Positions 25,174 to 33,091 of a DNA stretch of 64,000 nt are shown here, piece after piece (within the stretch, counting starts at the first letter, position 1; every line of letters starts with the position of its first letter). Where the stretch lies: assembly GCA_900317125.1 (NCBI GenBank), contig ONFR01000008.1:1-64000 (forward strand), in the 5' to 3' direction. The translations under genes were made by a program, and so were the position numbers. Below the pieces are notes generated by a model, which did not search any database, was not told the DNA's origin, and was given only the letters and a program-made list of their open reading frames with translations. The DNA is from an uncultured Bacteroidales bacterium (GTDB taxonomy: Bacteria; Bacteroidota; Bacteroidia; Bacteroidales; P3).

Positions 25174-26379
25174 ATGAATAACATGATGGATTTTCCTATA
25201 CTCGATACACAGGTATACAATCATAGGCTGGTTTATCTGGACAATGCCGCCACCACCCAGAAACCACGTGCAGTGATTGAAACGCTGACCAACTACTACC
25301 TGACACTTAACAGCAACATTCACCGCGGTGCCCACTATCTGGCGGCTCAGGCTACGGAGCGGTACGAGGGCGTGCGTCGTCAGGTGCAGGCTTTCATCAA
25401 TGCCCGTAGCAGTAACGAGATTGTCTTCACCCGTGGCACGACGGAGAGCATCAATCTCGTGGCGTCGTCCTTTGGCCGTGGATTCCTCAAGGCCGGCGAC
25501 GAGGTGATAGTGTCGGGCATGGAACATCACTCCAATATTGTTCCATGGCAGCTGGCCTGTGAATTGGCGGGAGCCTCGTTGCGGGTCATCCCGTTCAGCG
25601 ACGAAGGTGTCTTGGACCTCGAAGCCTATCGCTCTCTTTTCACTGCCCGCACCCGTATTGTGGCCTGCACACATGTCTCCAACACGCTCGGTACCATCAA
25701 TCCCGTGAAGGAGATTGTCGACATTGCCCACAGCCACGGTGTCCCCGTGCTCATCGACGGCGCTCAGGCTGTGGCACACATGAAGGTGGATGTGCAGCAG
25801 ATAGGGTGCGATTTCTACTGCTTCTCGGGACACAAAATGTATGCCCCGATGGGCGTGGGGGTGATGTATGGGCGTGAGGAACTGCTCTCGCAGTTGCCCC
25901 CTTATCAAGGCGGTGGCGAGATGATAAAGGATGTCACCTTTGAGCGCACCACCTACAACGAGTTGCCTTTCCGTTTCGAGGCGGGCACACCGTCGGTGGG
26001 AGATGTGTTGGGATTGGGTGCTGCCATCGACTTTATGCAGGAACAGGGAATTGAGCATATCGCCCACCATGAGGACGAGCTGCTGCATTATGCCACCGAA
26101 CGGCTGCTGACGGTTCCCGGCATGCGCCTCTTCGGCACAGCGCCCCACAAGGCAGGAGTCATCTCTTTCCTGATAGGCGAAGCCCACCCCTACGATGTGG
26201 GGACCTTGCTTGACAAACTGGGCGTGGCCGTCCGTACAGGTCACCACTGCACACAGCCCATCATGGACCGCTATGGCATTCCCGGCACGGTGCGTGCCAG
26301 CTTTGCCTGCTACACTACGCACGACGATGTCGACGCGTTGGTCGCTGCCCTCAACCGCATCGCTCCGATGCTGACATAA
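25174..26379 (+). CDS. sufS: Cysteine desulfurase SufS (SufS/CsdA group)
   Basis: This 401-residue PLP enzyme takes sulfur from cysteine for Fe-S cluster assembly. Motifs are YLDNAATTQKP (21-31), NIHRGAHYLAAQAT, the PLP-binding region with HVSNTLG and VLIDGAQAVAH, the Schiff-base Lys221 in SGHKMYAPMGVGV, and the catalytic Cys359 in RTGHHCTQP, all in family positions. sufB, sufC and sufD are not beside it here, so it is split from the rest of the Suf set or that set lies elsewhere. The N-terminal MNNMMDFPI allows internal start codons at 25183 and 25186. Confidence 0.95.
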   Translation: MNNMMDFPILDTQVYNHRLVYLDNAATTQKPRAVIETLTNYYLTLNSNIHRGAHYLAAQATERYEGVRRQVQAFINARSSNEIVFTRGTTESINLVASSFGRGFLKAGDEVIVSGMEHHSNIVPWQLACELAGASLRVIPFSDEGVLDLEAYRSLFTARTRIVACTHVSNTLGTINPVKEIVDIAHSHGVPVLIDGAQAVAHMKVDVQQIGCDFYCFSGHKMYAPMGVGVMYGREELLSQLPPYQGGGEMIKDVTFERTTYNELPFRFEAGTPSVGDVLGLGAAIDFMQEQGIEHIAHHEDELLHYATERLLTVPGMRLFGTAPHKAGVISFLIGEAHPYDVGTLLDKLGVAVRTGHHCTQPIMDRYGIPGTVRASFACYTTHDDVDALVAALNRIAPMLT

Positions 26380-26438
26380 CTTGCTATTGTTATCGAACAA
26401 CAGTAGAGTCATGATTTGAACATCATACGTTAAAGAAG

Positions 26439-28106
26439 ATGCTGAAAACCTTACATATTGAGAACTATGCGCTGATACGCGAAACCGACATCTCGTTTGC
26501 CGGGGGCTTTGTGGTCATCACCGGCGAGACGGGGGCGGGAAAGTCTATCTTGCTTGGAGCCTTGGGATTGCTTCTCGGTCAGCGGGCCGACACCCAAGTG
26601 CTCTCCGACAAGGAGCGCAAGTGCGTGGTGGAGGCCACGTTCGATATTGCCGACCTCGGCCTGGAACCGTTGTTTGCCCGCTACGATGCCGACTATGACG
26701 ATGTGCTCATCCTTCGTCGCGAGATACTCCCCAGTGCCAAGAGCCGTGCGTTCGTCAACGATTCGCCTGCAAACCTGCAGTTCCTCAAAGAACTGGGGCC
26801 GCACATTCTTGATATCCACTCGCAATACCAGACCCTCACGCTCACCGAGAGCACATTCCAGACTCAGCTGCTCGACACCCTTGCCGACCATTCCCCCCTG
26901 TCGCAGTATCAGACGCAGTACCGTGAGTATGCTTCGTTGAAACACGAATTAGAACAACTCACCGCCCAAGAGTCTGAGAACAAAAAGGCTTACGACTACA
27001 ATCTGTTTCTCTTCAACGAGCTGAAAGCGGCCAACCTGGCCGAGGACGAGCAGCAGGAACTGGAGGATGAGGCCCGCCTGCTCGAACATGCCGAAACGAT
27101 AAAGGAGGCCTTGGGCAACGTGGCCGCCTTGTGCGACGGCAATGAGGGTGACGGAGTGGTGAGCCGCCTCTCTTCCTCTCGCGGATACCTGTCGCATGTG
27201 GCATCCTTCCACGAGGGAATAGAGTCGCTCTATCAGCGGCTCGACTCTTGCCTTATCGAGGTGCAGGACATCCTCTCCGAAGCGGCAGATCTGGACGACA
27301 AGATACAGTATTCTCCCGAACGTCAGGAGGAGGTGAACAGCCGCCTTGACCTTATTTACAGATTGCAGAAGAAGCACAATGTAGGCACCATCGCCGAATT
27401 GTTGGAGATAGAACGCAACCTCGACAGCCAACTGCAGGAGGCCGACAGCCTTGACGACCGCATACGAGAATTGATGGAGCGGGTGGACAAGGTCTTCTCC
27501 CAGATGCAGCAGACGGCCGACCGCCTCACCACGAGTCGCCGCAAGGCCGGCAGCATGCTCGAAAAACAGTTGCTACCCGTTCTGGCGCAGGTAGGCATGG
27601 CGTCGGCACGTATAGTGGTCGACATCTCACCGGCACAGGACTATGGCCCCATGGGACACGATACGGTTCGGCTGCTCTTCAACGCCAACCAGGGCGGAAC
27701 ACCCCGCCTGCTGTCCGAGGTGGCCTCGGGAGGCGAGTTGTCGCGCCTGATGCTGGCCGTCAAGTCGCTGGTGACCCGCCGCAGCCTGTTGCCCACCATT
27801 ATCTTCGACGAGATAGACAGCGGCGTGTCGGGCGACATATCTGTGGCCGTGGGCGGCATCATGCGCCACATGTCGGAGCACATGCAGGTGATTGCCATCT
27901 CCCACCTCCCCCAGATAGCCGCCAAGGCCGGGCAGCACTTCAAGGTGGCCAAGGCCGTGGAGGACAGCTCGACCGTTTCCCGCATACGCCAACTCACACC
28001 CGACGAGCATATCACCGAGATAGCCGTCATGCTCTCATCCAATCCCCCCACGGCAGCAGCCCTCCAGACTGCCCGCGAACTGATAAAAGAAAGCGAATGC
28101 ATTTAA
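26439..28106 (+). CDS. recN: DNA repair protein RecN
   Basis: This 555-residue SMC-like ATPase acts in recombinational repair of double-strand breaks. Walker A GETGAGKS is at 29-36. Long coiled-coil regions occupy about 155-370 (LKHELEQLTAQESENKKAY, KEALGNVAALCDG). The ABC signature region LLSEVASGGELSRLMLA is near residue 425-441. Walker B is TIIFDEIDSGVSGDI, and the D-loop and switch follow in AISHLPQIAAKAGQHFKV. The start ATG at 26439 is clear. It belongs to the plus-strand run with sufS and the M23 peptidase. Confidence 0.96.
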   Translation: MLKTLHIENYALIRETDISFAGGFVVITGETGAGKSILLGALGLLLGQRADTQVLSDKERKCVVEATFDIADLGLEPLFARYDADYDDVLILRREILPSAKSRAFVNDSPANLQFLKELGPHILDIHSQYQTLTLTESTFQTQLLDTLADHSPLSQYQTQYREYASLKHELEQLTAQESENKKAYDYNLFLFNELKAANLAEDEQQELEDEARLLEHAETIKEALGNVAALCDGNEGDGVVSRLSSSRGYLSHVASFHEGIESLYQRLDSCLIEVQDILSEAADLDDKIQYSPERQEEVNSRLDLIYRLQKKHNVGTIAELLEIERNLDSQLQEADSLDDRIRELMERVDKVFSQMQQTADRLTTSRRKAGSMLEKQLLPVLAQVGMASARIVVDISPAQDYGPMGHDTVRLLFNANQGGTPRLLSEVASGGELSRLMLAVKSLVTRRSLLPTIIFDEIDSGVSGDISVAVGGIMRHMSEHMQVIAISHLPQIAAKAGQHFKVAKAVEDSSTVSRIRQLTPDEHITEIAVMLSSNPPTAAALQTARELIKESECI

Positions 28107-28147
28107 ACGATATTATTAATACTTAATTTTAATCTATAATTTGTATC

Positions 28148-29905
28148 ATGCCCGTCATAAGATTATTATTCCTGTTGTTGTTCTCATTATGCTCTATGGG
28201 AGTGTCGTCGCAGCAGCGTCAGCCGAAGTTTGACAACCCGTTGCATTTGCCCGCAGCCCCTTCGGGTACCTTTGCCGAGATACGTACCAATCATTTCCAT
28301 AGTGGTATCGACCTCCGTATCGGTGGCGACGAAGGGGTAGGGACACCGGTATATGCTCCCGCCGACGGCTATGTGTCGCGTCTCCGCATCTCCGCCTATG
28401 ACGGTGGCAAAATGCTGTACATCAACCATGCGGGAAATATCACCACAGTATATCTTCACCTCGACGGCTACCATGGCGACATCGCCAAGTATGTGCGCCG
28501 ATATCAGGCTGAACACCAGTGTTACGCATTTGATACCACAGTTGCTGAAGGGGTGCTCCCCGTCAAAAGGGGCGAACTCATAGCCTATGCAGGAAACTCT
28601 GGCATGAGCGGAGGCCCACATCTGCACTACGAGGTGCGCAACACCCGCACACAGCAAAGTCTCAACCCGTTGCAGTATGGTATCACCCTTGAGGACAACA
28701 GCTCGCCTTCGCTGCGGGGCATCCGACTGTTGCCGGTGGACAAGAACAGCCGGGTTAATGGTGGCAAGGCTCCTTACCAGGTAGACCTCGGCAGCAAATC
28801 CGACCGCCTGGGCACTGCCAGTAACCCCATCTCAGTGCTGGGCCGTTTCTATGTCGGAGTGTATGCGGCTGACCAGTCCGAAGGCTCCACACAGAATAAC
28901 GGCTACGACCGCATTGACATCTGGGTGGACGGGAGGCCTTTCTTCCAGTACAAGATGGACATCATCACTTATTCCGAGACCCGTGCCATTAATGCCCAGC
29001 TCGACTACGACTATTATCTTGCCACCCGCCGTCCCTACATCCTCACCCGCCGCCTGCCCGGCGACCCCGTCCGTCCGGCACGCACCTTCGGCGACGGCAG
29101 CGTAGGGTTCATTCCTTCCGATACCATGCTCCACCGCATCACCGTGGCAGTGTCCGACTACAATGGTAACCAGACAGCCCGTAGTTTCTATGTGCGTAAT
29201 AGCTTGGAGACATTGGTGCCCATGCACGAGGTGCCTGAACATCCCTCGTATCACCTCTTCACGGACAGCCTTACCGTCCGCTGGCCACTCAGCATCAGCC
29301 GAGGAGACTATCAGATAGATATGCCCGCAGGCATGGTCTACTACGACGACCTGCTGGTACACGGCAAACAGAGCGACCGCCGTTATATCTCGCCCATCTA
29401 TACCGTCAAACCATGGCAAAGTCCCTATCCTCCACACCGCACTTGGCAACTGCGAGTTCCCCTTGTTGTGGGATACGAGCCCGAACAACTGGTGCTTTGC
29501 AAACTGAAGGATGGAAAACAGTCAGCTTTGCCGACGCGTGTAGTGGAGCGCAAGGTGGAGGGTAAGCCTGGCCGCTGGCTTGAAGCCGACGTGCGCGACT
29601 TTGGCAACTTCGTCGTGGCCAACGATGTGACACCGCCGTCCATCAAGCCCCTTAACTTCAAACAGGATGGAAGAGTCAAGGCTACAGTGTTGCGTATGAA
29701 AATGAGCGACGACCTCTCGGGAATACGCGAATACCGCTGCTTTATCAATGGGGAATGGGTGCTTGCTGAGTTCGACGGCAAATATGCAACCCTCACTATC
29801 GACCTCAACCAAGTGGACAAGAATGTATCTACCCTCGACCTCCGTATCTTCCTCACCGACTGCTGCGGCAACGAGGCCGAACTCTCTTATAACCTAAAAC
29901 GATAG
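28148..29905 (+). CDS. M23 family metallopeptidase
   Basis: This 585-residue secreted peptidoglycan-type hydrolase has signal MPVIRLLFLLLFSLCSMGVS (cleavage near SSQ). The LytM-type catalytic domain spans about residues 40-170, with His51 and Asp55 in HFHSGIDL, His104 in VYLHLDGYHG and the His158-x-His160 pair in GPHLHYEVR. All four zinc or catalytic ligands are present, so it looks active, presumably on peptide cross-links in the periplasm. The remaining 400 residues are beta-rich Ig-like repeats. It is followed by a long bidirectional hairpin and faces the LiaF-like gene. Confidence 0.9.
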   Translation: MPVIRLLFLLLFSLCSMGVSSQQRQPKFDNPLHLPAAPSGTFAEIRTNHFHSGIDLRIGGDEGVGTPVYAPADGYVSRLRISAYDGGKMLYINHAGNITTVYLHLDGYHGDIAKYVRRYQAEHQCYAFDTTVAEGVLPVKRGELIAYAGNSGMSGGPHLHYEVRNTRTQQSLNPLQYGITLEDNSSPSLRGIRLLPVDKNSRVNGGKAPYQVDLGSKSDRLGTASNPISVLGRFYVGVYAADQSEGSTQNNGYDRIDIWVDGRPFFQYKMDIITYSETRAINAQLDYDYYLATRRPYILTRRLPGDPVRPARTFGDGSVGFIPSDTMLHRITVAVSDYNGNQTARSFYVRNSLETLVPMHEVPEHPSYHLFTDSLTVRWPLSISRGDYQIDMPAGMVYYDDLLVHGKQSDRRYISPIYTVKPWQSPYPPHRTWQLRVPLVVGYEPEQLVLCKLKDGKQSALPTRVVERKVEGKPGRWLEADVRDFGNFVVANDVTPPSIKPLNFKQDGRVKATVLRMKMSDDLSGIREYRCFINGEWVLAEFDGKYATLTIDLNQVDKNVSTLDLRIFLTDCCGNEAELSYNLKR

Positions 29906-29909
29906 CATT

Positions 29910-29957
29910 CTGAATAATCGGAATATTCCGAATTTTCAGATTATTCCGATTATTCAG
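29910..29957. terminator. Bidirectional terminator-like hairpin
   Basis: CTGAATAATCGGAAT (29910-29924) is perfectly inverted as ATTCCGATTATTCAG (29943-29957), with an 18-nt loop. It is 5 bp past the stop of the plus-strand peptidase and 5 bp past the stop of the minus-strand LiaF-like gene, so it serves both converging transcripts. Confidence 0.75.
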
Positions 29958-29961
29958 ATAA

Positions 29962-30639
29962 TCACTTAATTTCTATCCCCGAGAACACACACGAGCCGGA
30001 GATATAGAGTGTGTGCGTGTGGTCGGTGACTACAACACGCCGTTTGTCGTCCACGCCGCCGAAGGTGGAACCGGCAGTGACTTTCACAAGCAGGTCGCTG
30101 GGGGCATAGATGACCAGCCCGGAAAACTTCAAGTCAACATTTATCTCCATGTCCTCGTTGATGGTAGCGCCGTGCAGGTCGAGATGTACTGAGGCGAAAG
30201 AGGCATTCACGTCAGCCCCCTCGAACACCTCGCCGCCGAAGTTCAGGTTCTGTTCGCCAAAGGTGGCATTCACTACACGAATATTTTTCCCGTCGCGGTT
30301 GAGCGTCTTGACCGTGGGGATGTCGGTGGTTTTTCTTCTATTGCCAAAAATCATGCCGAGCCCCAGTGCGATGACAAGCACGGCCAAGCCTATCTTCCAG
30401 AACATGTCCCAGTCGATGACGTTCTGCTCGGCAAGTAGAAGCAGTACACCCACGCCCAGGCCGATAGCTGGTCCCGTCTTGTCGCTATTTCCCAGCAGGG
30501 CACAAATGCTGGGTACGATGATGAAGAGTGTCCACCAGCCGTTGAACAGAATATTGATGTGGAGACAGATGCACACAATCCATGCAATGCCGCATACCAC
30601 TAATGCCGATCCCCAAATGACTTTGTTGTTTTGTTTCAT
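29962..30639 (-). CDS. LiaF-like membrane protein (cell wall-active response family)
   Basis: This protein has 225 residues. Transmembrane helices occupy about 8-105 (KVIWGSALVVCGIAWIVCICL, WWTLFIIVPSICALLGNS, GPAIGLGVGVLLLLAE, WKIGLAVLVIALGLGMIFGN). A C-terminal beta-stranded domain follows: FGEQNLNFGG, GADVNASFASVHLDLHGA, INVDLKFSGLVIYAPSD, KVTAGSTFGGVDDKR. These right-handed strand repeats match the LiaF/DUF2154 C-terminal domain, which in Firmicutes inhibits the LiaSR envelope-stress system. In Bacteroidota no partner is known. A minus-strand -7 box lies 69 bp upstream. Confidence 0.78.
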   Translation of the reverse strand: MKQNNKVIWGSALVVCGIAWIVCICLHINILFNGWWTLFIIVPSICALLGNSDKTGPAIGLGVGVLLLLAEQNVIDWDMFWKIGLAVLVIALGLGMIFGNRRKTTDIPTVKTLNRDGKNIRVVNATFGEQNLNFGGEVFEGADVNASFASVHLDLHGATINEDMEINVDLKFSGLVIYAPSDLLVKVTAGSTFGGVDDKRRVVVTDHTHTLYISGSCVFSGIEIK

Positions 30640-30703
30640 GCTATTTCTTTATGTATGAGTAAACTATATAGGTGTGTAAGGGTAAAACTGAATGCTTTTC
30701 CCA

Positions 30704-30888
30704 GCTGCAAAGATACAAACTTTTTTTGAAAGTGTGAAAGTCCTGGTGTGTTGGTTCGGAGTGCTGATGTTTCATTGGCAACTTCACGGCGTCACCCAAG
30801 TGAAGACAACTCCGGAAGTGGGCAGGTCTGTTCCGTGTTCCAAGGCTGTCCGCACTGCTGTCGGGCAGGTGATGGTACAGGCACCGGA
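30704..30888. repeat. Duplicated segment, copy 1 (BspA gene 3' end and flank)
   Basis: 185 bp match 32907-33091 with no gap and about five mismatches that I can see. It spans the last ~105 bp of the BspA-like coding region and 80 bp beyond it, up to the minus-strand -7 box. It marks the boundary of the tandem gene duplication (offset 2,203 bp). Confidence 0.85.
30708..30715 (-). promoter_or_regulatory. -7 box of the LiaF-like gene
   Basis: CAAAGATA on the plus strand reads TATCTTTG on the minus strand, 69 bp upstream of the start at 30639. It lies at the end of the duplicated segment. No good -33 TTG was seen. Confidence 0.5.
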
Positions 30889-32862
30889 AGAAGTAGCGAG
30901 ACTAGAGCACATTGCAAATTTCCATCCTTCCGATGGTATCCCACTCATGTCGAAATGTGAAAGGTTTAGGTTTGTCAGATGAGTACACTGCATAAACATC
31001 TTGGACATTTCTATTACTCTTGATGTGTTAAAGCTGGAGAGGTCCAAGTCTGTTAGTCTGTAACACTTGCAAAACATCATTTCCATATTGGTGACTCTTG
31101 ATGTGTTGAAATTGGAGATATTCAGGCTCGTTAATGTATTACATTCGAGGAACATGCTATTCATAGATGTCACTTTTGATGTGTTGAAATTGGAGAGGTT
31201 CAGCCTTTTTAGATTACGACACGCCTCAAACATATTGCGCATTCCCGTCACATTAGAAGTGTTGAAATTGGAGAGATCCAGACTCGTTAAACTACTGCAC
31301 CTCTCAAACATGTAGCACATATCAGTCACATTGGAGGTATTGAAACTGGAGATGTCCAGATTCGTTAGATAATCACAACAAGAAAACATTGATTCCATAT
31401 TCGTCACTTTCCTGGTATCGAAGTTGGACAGATCGAGGGTTGAAAGTTGATAGAATGTAAACATCGCTCGCATATTTGTAACATTCGAAGTGTTGAAGCT
31501 TGAGAGGTTCAAGTTCTTTAGGCTAATACAATCATAAAACATACCACTCATATCCGTCACCTTCTCGGTGTTGAAATTGGAGACATTTATTATCTGCAGT
31601 CCAGTGCAACCAGCGAACATCCAACTCATATCGGTGACATTGGAGGTGTTGAAGTTTGAAAGTCTTATAGTCGTCAATTCTCCGCTTCCCTCAAACATGT
31701 GGCTCATATCAGTTACATAATCAGTGCGGAATCTGTCACCGTATATGATTCTTTTCAATTTGAGATCTTCATAATATGCACGTTCATGTGGATTCTCATA
31801 ATAAAAACCATAGGCAGACTCAAACATGTGAGAGCAATTCGGATTTGCTTGAATCTGGCTGGCTCTTGTCGAGACCCTCCATGTGGTTCCATCAAGATTT
31901 CCATAGATGGGGACAGGGGAGTCTGGGGTGGAGAGCAGGGTGCCGGATGAGACGGGGCTGTTGTATTCAAACAACACCGTTGAGACATTTTTGCGCTTAG
32001 GGATGGCGGCATTAAAGGCAGGACCGCTTATTAATTCGGCAGGGGCTTCGGTCAGCGCCGTTACATCCAGCGTCACTGAGGCAATGGAGTTACGAGCCAA
32101 TGACATCCCATCCATCACCACTTCGCACATATAACCGTCGGGAGTGTAAAGCGTGAGTGTCACATCGTCGGTAGTGAATGGTGGCACAACGATGTCGAAA
32201 GTGCCTGTACCTTGTGCCTCCACCGTAGCAGGGCAGTCGGGGGTAAAGTCCAACCTAACGTTGTTTTGTGTGCTATTGGACATGCTGATGCTGTCGAAAG
32301 CGTTTCTGCTGACCGTTGCAGTGCTCGATCCGCTAAGTTTTGCAATCCTGGCTTTAAGTTTTATCCTGCCCAGTGGAAGCTCATGGTTCAATTGGTTGTG
32401 GATTGTCACTCGGACGATGGAACAAAGACTGTAGAACCGCAGGGTGTTGCCGCTGGTAAGGCAGGCTCCCATTGGCAAATCCAGCTGCTGGCGATCGTTG
32501 GCAATTCGGTAGGTCTGCATTGAGGGGAGGGTCACTGTAATGCTTTTATCACTGCTTTGGCTGCTTTCGGACACAATGCCAGCGGGATAGATGGCTTGGT
32601 AGGTATGGGCAGACGCCACATTCTCAATCCGTGATATAGCACCCGATGCTGCTGTGACGGGGTAGACCGCGTTGTTGATAAACACCTCGTCGCCGTTTTG
32701 CCAGCAAGGGGTGTGTTCATCAATATAAACCTTCCCGTTGCCGCTCATTCTTTCTTGTATTTCAGCAACCAGTGTGACGTACTCTTCGTCCTTCTGGCAG
32801 CCCGCTGTCAGCGCAGCCATAACAGCCACGATAAGTGTCAATATTGCATGTTGTCGTTTCAT
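30784..32862 (-). CDS. BspA-like surface lipoprotein with 26-residue repeats (paralog 1)
   Basis: This protein has 692 residues. The signal starts at ATG 32862 (MKRQHAILTLIVAVMAALTA) with lipid Cys22 in TAGCQ. Residues about 25-310 form a beta-rich N-terminal region with modules reminiscent of Bacteroidales fimbrillin-like lipoproteins (weak). About ten repeats of FNTSNVTDMSxMFxxCxxLTxLxLS (TIGR02167, DUF285 type) follow; their number and residues vary slightly and one is a residue shorter. The end shares GACTITCPTAVRTALEHG with paralog 2. Such repeats mediate adhesion or host-protein binding in BspA and Listeria proteins. There is no membrane anchor other than the lipid. Confidence 0.88.
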   Translation of the reverse strand: MKRQHAILTLIVAVMAALTAGCQKDEEYVTLVAEIQERMSGNGKVYIDEHTPCWQNGDEVFINNAVYPVTAASGAISRIENVASAHTYQAIYPAGIVSESSQSSDKSITVTLPSMQTYRIANDRQQLDLPMGACLTSGNTLRFYSLCSIVRVTIHNQLNHELPLGRIKLKARIAKLSGSSTATVSRNAFDSISMSNSTQNNVRLDFTPDCPATVEAQGTGTFDIVVPPFTTDDVTLTLYTPDGYMCEVVMDGMSLARNSIASVTLDVTALTEAPAELISGPAFNAAIPKRKNVSTVLFEYNSPVSSGTLLSTPDSPVPIYGNLDGTTWRVSTRASQIQANPNCSHMFESAYGFYYENPHERAYYEDLKLKRIIYGDRFRTDYVTDMSHMFEGSGELTTIRLSNFNTSNVTDMSWMFAGCTGLQIINVSNFNTEKVTDMSGMFYDCISLKNLNLSSFNTSNVTNMRAMFTFYQLSTLDLSNFDTRKVTNMESMFSCCDYLTNLDISSFNTSNVTDMCYMFERCSSLTSLDLSNFNTSNVTGMRNMFEACRNLKRLNLSNFNTSKVTSMNSMFLECNTLTSLNISNFNTSRVTNMEMMFCKCYRLTDLDLSSFNTSRVIEMSKMFMQCTHLTNLNLSHFDMSGIPSEGWKFAMCSSLATSSGACTITCPTAVRTALEHGTDLPTSGVVFTWVTP

Positions 32863-32906
32863 GGCTAAAGTATTATATAAGGCAGTTGCAAGAATAACTT
32901 TTTCCG

Positions 32907-33091
32907 GCTGCAAAGATACGAACTTTTTTTGAAAGTGAGAAAGTCCTAGTGTGTTGGTTCGGAGTGCTGATGTTTCATTGGCAACTTCACGGCGTCACCC
33001 ACGTGAAGACAACCCCGGAAGTGGGCAGGTCTGTTCCGTGTTCCAAGGCTGTCCGCACTGCTGTCGGGCAGGTGATGGTACAGGCACCGGA
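32907..33091. repeat. Duplicated segment, copy 2
   Basis: This is the counterpart of 30704-30888. It covers the 3' end of paralog 2 and its flank, including the -7 box that now drives paralog 1. Confidence 0.85.
32911..32918 (-). promoter_or_regulatory. -7 box of BspA-like paralog 1
   Basis: CAAAGATA (TATCTTTG on the minus strand) lies 49 bp before the start at 32862, inside duplicated segment copy 2. Confidence 0.55.
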
